Shown here in pieces: positions 37,527-51,850 of a DNA stretch of 64,000 bases; the first letter of the stretch is position 1, and each line of letters begins with the position of its first letter. A program made the translations under genes and the position numbers. Origin of the DNA: Cokeromyces recurvatus (Eukaryota > Mucoromycota > Mucoromycetes > Mucorales > Mucoraceae); assembly GCF_025118155.1 (NCBI RefSeq), contig NW_026251392.1, forward strand, positions 806,001-870,000. The letters run 5' to 3'. The notes beneath the pieces were generated by a model, which worked only from the letters and a program-made list of their open reading frames with translations, was not told the DNA's origin and made no database searches.

Positions 37527-37557
37527 AAATAAATACACACTTTATTATCATTATTAT

Positions 37558-41256
<3,699 letters not shown>

Positions 41257-41275
41257 TTTAAACGATAAAAGTAGG

Positions 41276-41333
<58 letters not shown>
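41276..41333. repeat. 58-nt poly(A) run upstream of the dipeptidyl aminopeptidase start
   Basis: An uninterrupted A run on the plus strand begins 20 bp upstream of the start codon at 41256 and is followed by a short GA-rich stretch. Read on the gene's strand it is T58, probably in the 5' UTR or core promoter. Confidence 0.9.
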
Positions 41334-41336
<3 letters not shown>

Positions 41337-41505
41337 AGAGGAAGAGAAAGACTAAATTTATACCTGAAATAATATTATTTATTCCGACTTTCAAAAGGAT
41401 AAAAAAAGAAAAGAATTCAATTTATTAAACATGCATATTATGTATTTTTTTTCTTTTTCTTTTTTTAAGGAGATAATGAAAAAAAAATAATAATAAAGGA
41501 GAAGC

Positions 41506-42294
41506 TTAATAATATGAATGCAGTTTGACTTGAATACAAGCTGTTATTTTACCATTCCCAGTATTCATACTAAATGTTTCAACATCTATGCAAAGTATTA
41601 GTTTTCTCTCTCTCTTTTTTTTTTTTTTTTCATCAATATTGTTTTACCATCATGCGTTCCTATCTTACGATCCTGTAGAATTGATATTAATGATACAACA
41701 TCTACTACTGCATTGCCCATTCCAACTAAAGTAATTGTATCAAATGCTTTTAATGAACGATCAATCTATAACAAAAGTTAGATGACACTGTCTAAATAAA
41801 ATGGAAGTTTACATTATTATTACCCAGTCAATATAACGTTTATATCCATGTTCAAGCAAATATTTATTACTATTACTACTACTACTGCTACTACTACTAG
41901 TTGTATGATTACTGCCATGTATAGTTTCAATTCGATGAATAGGATCAATAGCTGCTTCAATAGTTATAAATTTACATTCTTCTGCAAAAGGATCTTGAGT
42001 TGATGCTGCGGATGATCTTTGTTGATTAGTGTGTGTTGATTTCCGTTTTGATTGATTTGCCTGCAAATCTTTATTCTTCTTCTTTTTTTTGGATGAGGGA
42101 TTTTCTGACTTTGCTTTATCAGCTTTACTACTTGGACTGACGGGAATGTTGTTAGTAGTAGCAATCGATTTCTTTTTCACTTTTTGTTCTTTTTGTTTTT
42201 TTGTCGGTAGATTTTTATTTTTTTTCATGTCAGGTTGTTCAGAAGGCTGGAATGAGGAGATAGGAGTAAATTCATGAGCTAATGGATTCAACAT
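41506..42294 (-). CDS. Alba-like nucleic-acid-binding protein with basic N-terminal tail
   Basis: Three exons (42294-41824, 41765-41648, 41585-41506) give 222 residues. Residues 20-110 are lysine-rich and disordered (KKNKNLPTKKQKEQKVKKK, SSKKKKKNKD). A poly-Ser run from an ACT array follows. The C-terminal 80 residues have the Alba pattern: DRSLKAFDTITLVGMGNAVVDVV (helix after the G-x-G/A loop), ISILQDRKIG, then the paired strands VETFSMNTGNGKITACIQVKLHS. Alba-superfamily proteins in fungi include the RNase P/MRP subunits Pop6/Pop7 and Rpp25-like RNA binders. Which of these this is cannot be decided by eye. The assignment rests on fold pattern rather than strong identity. Confidence 0.55.
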
Positions 42295-42470
42295 TTTATA
42301 TAATCAGTATCAAACAGAAATAGAAAGAAAAGAAAAAAAAAAGAAAAGAAAAAAAAAAAAAAAAGAAAAAAAAAAAAAAAAGAGGTAGTAACAAACAAGC
42401 GGAGGTAATAGATATTATCCATAAAAAGGAATCATTACATAATTACACTCAATGCATTATTTTATTTCTT

Positions 42471-44264
42471 TTAATAAATGCCTGGAATAATGCGATATTT
42501 TACAATAGAACAATAACGATCCCAATCTTCACCGTATTTCTTGCGACATTTATCTTCATCACGACGTTCACGATGAATTAATAAGATGGCAAAATAGATA
42601 CAATAAAAGTAAGGGATAATCGAATTGAATCCACACGGTAAACACCAAGCTACAGACATGAGCCAATCACCTAAATAATTGATATGTCTTGCCTTACCCC
42701 ACCAACCTGAAATAATTAATCGAGAACCTGCTCTCGTTTCAATATATTTAAGGCCTATAAAAATAAAAAGTCAATAATGGTATTATCATGATTTTCGTTT
42801 CGTTTCGTTTATTTTACCTGCAACTTTAGGATGGTTAGGATCTTTACGGAATGTATCCTTTTGAGAATTAGCTGATCTAAAGATGTAATAGCCAGTCATT
42901 TGAAGGGCAATAATGAAAATCAAATAAGGAATACTTAAGTCAACAGGGAAATCAGAAAGATAACGAGCTTGAAGACTATACATCATGGGTACCCAACAAA
43001 GGTTACCAAAGGCTAACATAAAGCCGAATCCATCTGTTGTGATATCCATCGTAGTCAAGATAGAAGACTCATTAATGAGAGCATCCAAAATATACCAAGC
43101 TTGAAATACATTGACCAAGATCATAGAGTATGTCACTCTACCTAATTCGACCCATTGATAAATTGCAAAACAAATATTTAAGCATAACCATAAAATTAAT
43201 CCAGGTCTTAATTCTGTAAAAAATTTAATATCAAATTCTCCAATACGAGGATTCAATTCACGTCCAATCATGAACTTGATGAAAAAAAAAATTAGTAAAT
43301 CAAGTAAGCAAGCAAGCAAGCAAGCAAGCAAACAAAAGGACATATTCTACTTACATCATAAATGGGATTTCCTGTATTACCACCCAAGGCCAGCATTTTA
43401 TGTCCAAAGAAACTACTAATATACACGCAGATAGAAACAAGCAAAGAAAATACAACTGAAAATAATGCAATATCAGCAAAATGAGACTTGACCCACAAGA
43501 ACAAAAACCAGCCTTGGCCACGAAGAGCCATAATAGCAATCATTAAAAGTGACTGCAATGAGCTAAGAGCTATAATAAATTCATATAAATTAAAGCACAC
43601 ACACACACGAATTTATATATGTGTATCTTAAATCTTACCATTAATTTTATATTTAAGACGTCTACCATCACGAAGAGGAACACCTTCAACTACTTCACCA
43701 GGAAGTGCATGTGAATAAGCAGCTAATTGCAATACAATACCCAAATAAAAGAGAGCAGAGCCATAATGCCAATTTTTGAGATTATCAATCATCCTATTTA
43801 TATCAAACTGCATAACAAAATGATAAAGACGTTGTAGAGGATTGTATCCTGTTTTATCACATCCATAAGCAAAAGTAAGAACAAGTACAGGTAAGAATAG
43901 AATCATTCCAGTAGCACCCAAAACACCACCAAACCTATAGTTAGAAATATTAAGTTAGAAATAAGTAGTAATAATAATAAAGCTCCTCAAGTGAACTAAC
44001 ATACTCGTAATGGGTTGTTTTGGGATTAGTAAATGGTTTTATTTCGTTTGGTGTCGTAGTCAAAGGACGAGGGTTTCTTTTGTTTATTCTTGATTGTTTA
44101 CTAGTTTTCGCATTCTTGGCTTCTTTGGCTTCTTTGGCTTCTTTCTTTTGTGCTGCTCGTCTTGCAGCACGATTAGGAGGTGGACCATCATTTTGTTGTT
44201 GTTGTTGTTGTTCTTCTTCATTATTAGTCTTGTTGCGCGATGCAGATCGCGTCTGTATAGCCAT
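42471..44264 (-). CDS. ERG24: Delta(14)-sterol reductase
   Basis: ER membrane enzyme reducing the C14-C15 double bond after lanosterol 14-demethylation in ergosterol synthesis. Five exons (44264-44005, 43934-43639, 43569-43355, 43274-42818, 42754-42471) give 503 residues. Signatures are [92 protein letters not shown] (the ERG4/ERG24 signature region), [36 protein letters not shown] and the end HREERDE-like [15 protein letters not shown]. Multiple hydrophobic segments fit an eight-to-ten-helix protein. The N-terminal 85 residues are very basic and include polyQ, unlike yeast Erg24, and are only loosely reminiscent of the basic N-terminus of lamin B receptor. Confidence 0.93.
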
Positions 44265-44515
44265 TTTTTGTTCTATGCAGGGAAAAAAGAAATGGAAATA
44301 ATTGAAAAAAAAAAAAAAAAAAAAGTTTTATTTTATTTTATTTTTTTCCCGAAATGAGGGATGTGTTGGGAAATAATGAATCAAATTTGTAATCTTACAT
44401 AATCAGTTGCAAGGGAGGGAAGATTGCATAATTTTTTTTTTTTTAAATAAAAAAAAAAAAAAAATTAACTTTATCTGGCTCATCGAATTTTAAACAGAGT
44501 AAAGATGATATTTAT

Positions 44516-45480
44516 TTATTTAGTATAGAGTAAAGGAGATTTCCCCTTCTTTTTCTTTTTACTTTGAGGTTTTGTCATGTTGGAAATAAGCTTATTCCAT
44601 TGCTTATTCAAAGAGCAATGTAGTTGAGTAATGAAGGAATTTTCTTGTAATAATCTTTGTTGAACAGGCTCTTCTGCAGTTGAATGAATTATTAAAATAT
44701 TCGATTCAGATTTTTGACGTTGTATTAAATTTGTTGAAGATAATTTAAGTAAAGGAAGAGATAATCGACGACGCTTTTTATCGTTAACAGTCGTAGTCGT
44801 CGTCTCAGGAAGAATGAATTCAACAGGGGAATATTTAAGCGGCTTTGGTGGATATTGAGTGATGATGATAGGCGGTTGCTGAAGAATAAATTTCCCTTCT
44901 TGTTGATATAAAAGTCTATTTTTATTTTCTAATTCTTGCAAATTATGAGTTATTGGTACAGATGAATTTTTTTGTCTTTTTTTCTTTCTATTTCTTAATG
45001 TTAAAGAATTGAAAAGGGACTTGTGTCTTTGTTTAGTATGATGATAAAACTTATTTTTCAGATAAATAGATGATTTTCGTAGTAATTTCGTTGCAGATCT
45101 AGTCTCTTTAGTTGATTTATCTCTTGATGGATGAGATTCTTTAAAGGTTAAATAAGATAAAGTAGGACTATGAATAGCTTGATTTGAAGTTATAGATGGA
45201 GTTGCGCCTGTGTTTGTGTTTGTGTTTGTGCTTGTGCTAGTACTACTAGTAGCAGATAATATGTATGAATGAATATGACTATGATTGTTCTAGAGAGAGA
45301 ATTCTAAGTGATATTCTATTCTATTCTATTCTATTTAAATACCTGATCATATAATAGTTGGTGTATCTTTTTATCAAATTGTAATAATAAATCTTGTGTA
45401 AAAGAATCATGGCTTGTTAAAGAAATACCGCTTGGCATCGGTATTAGCCATTTGTTAATACAATTACTATTCTTTTTCAT
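44516..45480 (-). CDS. Basic Ser/Thr-rich protein of unknown function
   Basis: I do not recognise this gene. Two exons (45480-45343 and 45289-44516) joined over a 53-nt intron give 303 residues. It starts MKKNSNCINKWLIPMPSG. A TSSTSTSTNTNTNTG run encoded by a GTGTTT-type microsatellite lies just after the splice, followed by many basic patches (RNRKKKRQK, KKRRRLSLP, KKKKKGK at the C-terminus). RRRLSLP and RQKSESN look like basophilic kinase or nuclear-localisation-type motifs. It is predicted mostly disordered and is probably nuclear. It lies between ERG24 and IDI1 on the same strand. Confidence 0.6.
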
Positions 45481-45745
45481 GTATAACGAAAAAAAAAAGG
45501 GAATTAAATATGCATATGCAGAAAGTTAAATAATTTAATAGAAAAAAAAAAAAAAAAAAAGGAGAAGAATATAAAATTATTATCAGGGTGAATTGTCGCC
45601 TTCTGAATAATGGACATGATGTACAACACTCAAATATGTACGATAAGAAGGAACTTCTTGGATCTTTAAAGAAAAGTGCTTGAATTAGATGCATTTTATT
45701 CATGTTATCACAAGAAACAAAAAAGACTTAAACATAAATACTTCT

Positions 45746-46710
<965 letters not shown>

Positions 46711-46743
46711 TTTATTTGATTCCTCTTTCTAATAATACAAGTG

Positions 46744-46781
<38 letters not shown>

Positions 46782-46865
46782 TTTAATATAAATCTTATTT
46801 TTTGTACAGGTCGAAATGAATTTTCAATCACCGCCGACAATGATCATCATTTATTTGGTATTTTA

Positions 46866-46946
46866 CAGTATTTCTATTTTAAACTCAGACGATGTTAGTT
46901 TTTTTCTGGACGAATGAAAATTAACTTACAGATATTTAGCTTACCT
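46866..46946 (+). repeat. Left TIR of the Fanzor element
   Basis: About 81 bp match the reverse complement of 48769-48864 with small indels: CAGTATT, ATTTTAA, TCAGACGATGTTAG, a T run (7 here, 25 at the other end), GACGAATGAAAATTAA, then a weaker TAGCTTA block. Confidence 0.85.
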
Positions 46947-47014
46947 GTAAAGCATCCAAACAATAGAAGTTGAGTGAATGTGGTCATCTAAATACACTAG
47001 GTAAGCTGTGTTTA
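46866..47014 (-). ncRNA. Candidate omega-RNA-type guide region (speculative)
   Basis: In characterised Fanzor and TnpB systems the guide RNA is transcribed from the region overlapping the 3' end of the nuclease gene up to the transposon end. Here the Fanzor-like frame ends at 47015 and the left TIR lies just beyond it on the transcribed (minus) strand, so this 149-nt interval is the positional candidate. No structure was computed, and the gene is decayed, so activity is unlikely. Confidence 0.25.
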
Positions 47015-48240
47015 TTACAGCGATGACTGTGGCGGTGTGGTAGTGGTGGTGGTAGTGCGATGAAAAGGTGTTGGTCTTTCTCGTCCCTGCCAAATGCTGA
47101 TAGAGATTGTCATCATGTTTCGGAAGGCATCAATGTCTCTTTGACAAAGAAGAGTATGGCAAGAAGAACAGGCTAGCACATTCAATTTAGTAGCAGGCGA
47201 GGCTGGCATTAAGGTTAGAGTTTGGCATCTACTGCATGCTTTGGATGTTCCGAACTCGTCAATTGTGATTGTGATAAGTTGTCCAGCCGCTTCTCGCCTT
47301 TTCAGCGCGCGCCATAAAATACCTGTCACCCTACATCTGAGCGTCCTGATCTTGTTGGCGTTCCTTATTGAACATTCCACTTTTAAATACTATCAGAGGA
47401 ACTTTCGTCTTGTCTTTTTTATATTTGATAGGCCTCTATTTATTCAGTTTTTTTTCTAAAGAAAAAATTAATTAATAACTGTTTGAATATATTCAAGTAG
47501 AAAATATTTATACTTGATAGCATCATTCTTATTTGGTCTCTTCTTTCTTTTCTTCTTTTTCTGTATCTTCTTGCTTCTCCTACTTTGATTATATTTGGTG
47601 TCACCGTTTATAAGCATATTGACCATAGTTTTTTGCGCTTTTTGCCTCCCTTGATAATGTTGGAAGCGTTTTTTTTTTGCAGTACTGGAATTGTAAAAGT
47701 TGAATAAAGTATTTATGTTGTCAAACAGATATCAAACATAGTCTAAAAAACGCTCCGGGTTTGATGTCTTGGTTGTGGGAATTCTTGATTCCGTTTTGAC
47801 TTTTCAAAAATTGCTGCTGGGTAGAAAGAAACAGTCGAAGCAGTAAGATGATAATACTCTTTAGTACTGCAGCGGATTATTGGGTGTCTAGACTCGTTTA
47901 AACCACTCACAGCAGTGAATACAGACTTTCGCTCAGGGTCAACAAAAATTGGATGATAATCCTTTGCTACTTCTAGTAAAGTAAAGTCATGAAGAGTCAA
48001 CTCAAAGCGTTGCAAAGAAGGACCGTAACTGGCTTGACATCTTTTGTAAAACAAAAAAAATCAACAACAAAACCATCAGTCTGTATCAAGTTTCCAAAAA
48101 AGGATCTGGTTGTTTCCATCTGGTATTAATTCAGCAATGCTACAAATCTAAAAGTAAGAAATACATAAGCCTGATTTGATACAATCTTTATCTGTACTCA
48201 CCCTCTGTAGCACAGTTTCCCAAAATTGAAAACATCATAA
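47015..48240 (-). pseudogene. Decayed Fanzor/TnpB-like RNA-guided nuclease gene
   Basis: Conserved pieces appear in order along the minus strand but in different frames. FFGNLIQTDGF lies near 48100. The RuvC-I-like block IFVDPERKSVFTA followed by CSTKEYYHLTAS is at about 47965-47850. A middle block NFYNSSTAKKKRFQHYQG is at about 47695-47640. VPLIVFKSGMFNKE, the likely RuvC-II position, is at about 47405-47360. The C-terminal ALKRREAAGQL, ITIDEFGTSKACSRC and CSSCHTLLCQRDIDAFRNM (about 47300-47100) form a zinc ribbon with two C-x2-C pairs and the RuvC-III RD-x-x-A pattern. Stops and frameshifts separate these blocks (for example near 48060, 47750 and 47490), so no continuous protein is encoded unless several introns exist. 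The family call rests on the zinc ribbon, the RuvC blocks and the element context. Confidence 0.75.
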
Positions 48241-48768
48241 AACAATCTTAGCTGTCTTCAGGTGTTATATTGTATAGGCATAAGGGAGATCTTGCTGTAG
48301 AATGATTATCACCACAGTATTTCTTACAATGAAGATTGGTCACATTATCATTTGTGGTCTTTTGTCGTTTTGCTGTTTGTTTAGCTTGCTTCAAACTTTA
48401 TCCTATTACTGGTGGTGGGTGTGGTGTGGGATCCCGCCGAGAGGAGGTTGTCTTTTTTTTTGTTTTCGACCTTTGCTTATGGTTCAAACGCTTGAGGCTA
48501 TTACCAGTTGTGTTGTAAGCAAAATGTTTATAAAGGATTATTTGGCTTAAGATTATAGAATTAGGCACACTCACTTGCCCTCCAAGCTTTTAAATAAATT
48601 CAGTCTCAGAGATCCATCTGCATCCACTGTCTCTCGGCCTACAGGTCCAGAAATTATTATTTGGCAATTATCAATTAGAATATACTACATTATTGGATGT
48701 CTAGTAGGTGAAAAAGTCTAAACATACATCTCACTTTTTGTAAATTTTATTCTTTGTTTGTCTAAAAA

Positions 48769-48864
48769 AGATAAGCTTAACACCTGAAAATTAATTTTCA
48801 TTCGTCTAAAAAAAAAAAAAAAAAAAAAAAAACTAACATCGTCTGAATTAAAATAAGAATACTG
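48769..48864 (-). repeat. Right TIR of the Fanzor element
   Basis: About 96 bp inverted relative to 46866-46946. It is longer only because its internal homopolymer has grown to 25 A (48808-48832). The outer end is ATACTG at 48864, followed by TA. Confidence 0.85.
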
Positions 48865-48910
48865 TACCTATTTTTTTTTTTTATTATTTATTTTTTTATT
48901 TATTTTAAAC

Positions 48911-49747
48911 ATGATAACCAATAAGGTATTGATTTTATATTGTCCATTTAAGCCAGATCAACCCATTCCAAATGTTGATCAAGTTACATTAAAAGGATCT
49001 TCAGGTCAAATTGCTTTGGAAGAAACAGCCAATTCTTCTAAATGTAAATAAATGTCTTTTTATAATTATATATAAAATTGCTTAATATAGAATAAAAAAA
49101 AGTGGATATACTTCAATTATTAGGTTTATATGATATAAAAAGTAATAACAGTCTTCAAGCAAGGTTTAAAGAAAGGTAAGTTAAGTTTAAAGGGATGTAT
49201 TGTATATATAAAGAGTTACAGTTGTAATTAGTAATATAAATAAAGATTCAATGATATGTCATTGGCTATTATATCAAATTCAACATTGGCTATAAACATA
49301 GCAATTGAATTGAATTGTATTCAACATTCTATTATAGAATCAACATCTGCTTTTGTAGCCTATATAAATGATTTGAAAGTAGATGTCATCTTTATTGATT
49401 TTACTGACTACTGTGATAATAAAGCATGGAAAATGATAGATGAATTAGTATTTTATTATCAAGATGTATTCATTCAATATATCATTTCTCCACCAAGTCC
49501 TGTAATAGGCAAAGAAGAAGAAGAAGAAGAAATAATGGATATTAAGCCTATTCAAAGCTACTTGATTAAAGATGGAACATTGATTAAGTCAATATCATCT
49601 TTCTTGTTTTATTCTTCTATTGGATTTAATCGTAAAGATACAACTACAAAATACTCTTTTATAAATAATAAGAATGTCATTCTTGCATGGCATTTAATGG
49701 CTGAAATAGGATATAAATTAGGCTTTATTCAAAAATATGGCACATAA
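48911..49747 (+). CDS. Unrecognised protein next to the Fanzor element
   Basis: I do not recognise this gene. Three exons are proposed: 48911 to about 49044, about 49102 to 49175, and about 49247 to 49747. The first intron acceptor is taken at the AG before TGGATATAC, because this reads KLDILQLLGLYDIK in frame, whereas the first AG gives an immediate stop. The protein is about 230 residues, starts MITNKVLILYCPFKPDQP, and contains SLAIISNSTLAINIAIELNC, DLKVDVIFIDFTDYCDN and an EEEEEE run. The alternating hydrophobic pattern suggests an alpha/beta fold. No membrane segment is evident. The start codon is only about 45 bp from the transposon end, so its original promoter was displaced by 2 kb. 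Confidence 0.5.
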
Positions 49748-49798
49748 AATAAAATCTCCTTTTTCTTTTTCTTCTTTTTTCTTTTTATTATTGTTAAA

Positions 49799-51166
49799 AT
49801 GTTGTTAAATGAACAAGAAAAGTTAAATAGGATAAAAGATTATATTCAAAAACAAGAATCATTTATAGAATTCTACAATGATGATGATGATAGCTGCTGT
49901 CGACCTATGCCAGAATCATGTATCATAAATGATAATAATTTAAGTGACATTTCTACTTCAATTAGTGAGTTAATAAAGAGGAAATATCACATTATTCCAA
50001 TGACTCATCAAAATCAACTTCACTCAAAAATTAATAAACAACGTCCTTGTTATTCAAATAATGAAATAAAGAAAAAGGAAGATTTACAGGCATCTTCTTT
50101 ACTTCCACAAACAAAGACAAACGGTTTTCATTTATTAAATGTGAGACTTATTAAAATCGATTTTTTTTTTTTTTGTAAATAACGACATACATGTTCATAT
50201 ATATAAAAATATAGAAATTTGTATCACCTAATCTAGAAATTAACAGAATTACAGTCAGTAATAACAATAAATACATTTATGCTTTAACGATAGTAATTAT
50301 ATACACATTTCTCTAATAGATGAAATCAGTCAAGAAGAATAAACATCATTCTAAAATTGGATTATTTAATAAGGGAAAATCTTCAGCAAATGGTAAAGCG
50401 GGTAAGCTAATAAAATAAGTAAAATAAATGATTACATAATACATTTCAAGTTCAAGATTTAGTATTTTCTGAATCGGAATTCTTAAGGCCACGTCCACAA
50501 GTCGTTTATCAAGAAAAGAAGGACTCTAGTAGATTATCTTCACCTCAGCAACAAGAGAATCATTCACTAAAATCTATTTCAAGATTCTTTCATCCTTCCT
50601 CTGTAGAAAATAAGTCAAAAAAGAATACTAGTTCTCCATCGTCATCACAGCAAGTAGATGATATACAAAAATTGGTTACTCATCTTTCTAAAAGAGAGAG
50701 AAAATCTCCTTCAGTAATTCAACTGAGTGATCACACTCCTTCTTCTTATGCCACAGTTAAACCTCTTTTAAAAGAATCTAAATCAAACGATCTTCATTAT
50801 CAACAACAGATGCCTTCTTATTCTCCAGCAAAGACACCTACCCATGATATTTTATATTTCAAACCACAAGCTACTCATTTATCTAATCAACTTTTACTAT
50901 CTTCAAGTGACTCTTATCCTCTTATGTCCTTTATAAATCAACCAATAATCGAAGACGATTCAAGTATCTACATGTACTTTCAAGACCCAAGAAGTTACGA
51001 CCCCCACGAAGAAGCAAAGTCTTTAAACTGGAAAATAGCTGAGGAATTCAAGATGTCAACTCATCTGAATGACACTAATTTATTCCCTGTTATCAATTTA
51101 CTTGAAGAGAGCAAAGTCGATTTGCAAAACTTCTGGTTGACTCAATCTTATAAACGAAAACTATAA
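49799..51166 (+). CDS. Ser/Lys-rich protein of unknown function
   Basis: I do not recognise this gene. Three exons (49799-50140, 50320-50401, 50451-51166) join in frame to 379 residues. It starts MLLNEQEKLNRIKDYIQKQE (short coiled coil), has a basic centre (SVKKNKHHSKIG), long Ser/Gln/Pro-rich stretches typical of disorder, and a more ordered acidic C-terminus (DDSSIYMYFQDPRSYDPHEE, LNWKIAEEF, NFWLTQSYKRKL). The upstream gene ends only 51 bp before this start in the same orientation, so fusion into one transcript, or mis-split of a single gene, cannot be excluded. The TAA at 49745 argues for two genes. Confidence 0.55.
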
Positions 51167-51580
51167 TTTTTTTTTTTTAGATATCCTATTATTTGGCTCT
51201 CTTGCAATTATATATGTGTTATTTTGTTTGATTTAAATAAATGTGTACAAATTAAAATAAATAAAAATGAGCTACACTGAATATTATTTCTTACTTTCAA
51301 AATAACTTTAAAGATTATTTATTTAAAAAAAATAATATAAAACTTCATATAACTGAATGATTGTGAAATAGTAGTAGAGAATGTATTGTTGGACTCTTTT
51401 TTTTTTTTTTTTTTTTTCTTGTATAAATTTGATAATATGGGGTATCCTAACATAAATAGTCTCTTATAATAAGGACATGTTTCTTTTTTTTTTTTAAGAA
51501 AAAATGACAGTAATAATATACCAAGTACAAAAGACTAACTTCTTTTGTATTTATACTAAAGAAATATACGTACACACATA
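51167..51580. other. Intergenic, no gene seen
   Basis: This is the 3' flank of the preceding plus-strand gene up to the left TIR of the Tc1/mariner element. It holds poly-T runs (about 51399-51418 and 51485-51496) and AT-rich sequence only. Confidence 0.5.
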
Positions 51581-51607
51581 CACCTTTTCTCAAAATGATG
51601 TCGCACT
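51581..51607 (+). repeat. Left TIR, Tc1/mariner element
   Basis: A 27-bp perfect inverted repeat of 53332-53358 ending in the GTCGCACT core. It is preceded by TA at 51579-51580. Confidence 0.95.
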
Positions 51608-51850
51608 TCTAGGTCGAAAAGAATTCTCTTAATAATTGCTTGAGACCGTCAGAACAAAATAAGAACTGCTATTATGCTATAATTAGAAATAAATAAAAAA
51701 AGATAGACTAACTGTGTTTCATTAATCGATTATAGCTCGGACACAGTAAATAAGAAATGAGAATGAAGGGTGGGCATAATAATATTTCCTATTTTGTTCT
51801 TCAGGTCTAAGCATCAACTTTCAAGAAAAAGATGTCGTATCGTATTCTCA

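Larger units (their letters stand above)
46866..48864. mobile_element. 2.0-kb TIR transposon carrying a Fanzor-like gene
   Basis: Imperfect terminal inverted repeats bound the element: the left end begins CAGTATTTCTATTTTAAAC at 46866, and the right end, read on the minus strand from 48864, begins CAGTATTCTTATTTTAATTC. Both continue with TCAGACGATGTTAG, a T run, then GACGAATGAAAATTAA. TA dinucleotides flank both ends (46864-46865 and 48865-48866), the target-site duplication expected of Tc1/mariner elements, and CAGT termini are typical of that superfamily. No transposase is present, so it is non-autonomous. The internal gene on the minus strand is a Fanzor/TnpB-like nuclease relic. It is inserted between the divergent starts of IDI1 and the gene at 48911. 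The ends are assigned by eye and could shift by a few bases. Confidence 0.8.

Noticed and set aside
41257..41394. Extended poly-Phe N-terminus of the dipeptidyl aminopeptidase
   Set aside because: Encoded by a 58-nt homopolymer; the ATG at 41256 leads directly into the expected acidic cytosolic tail and membrane anchor.
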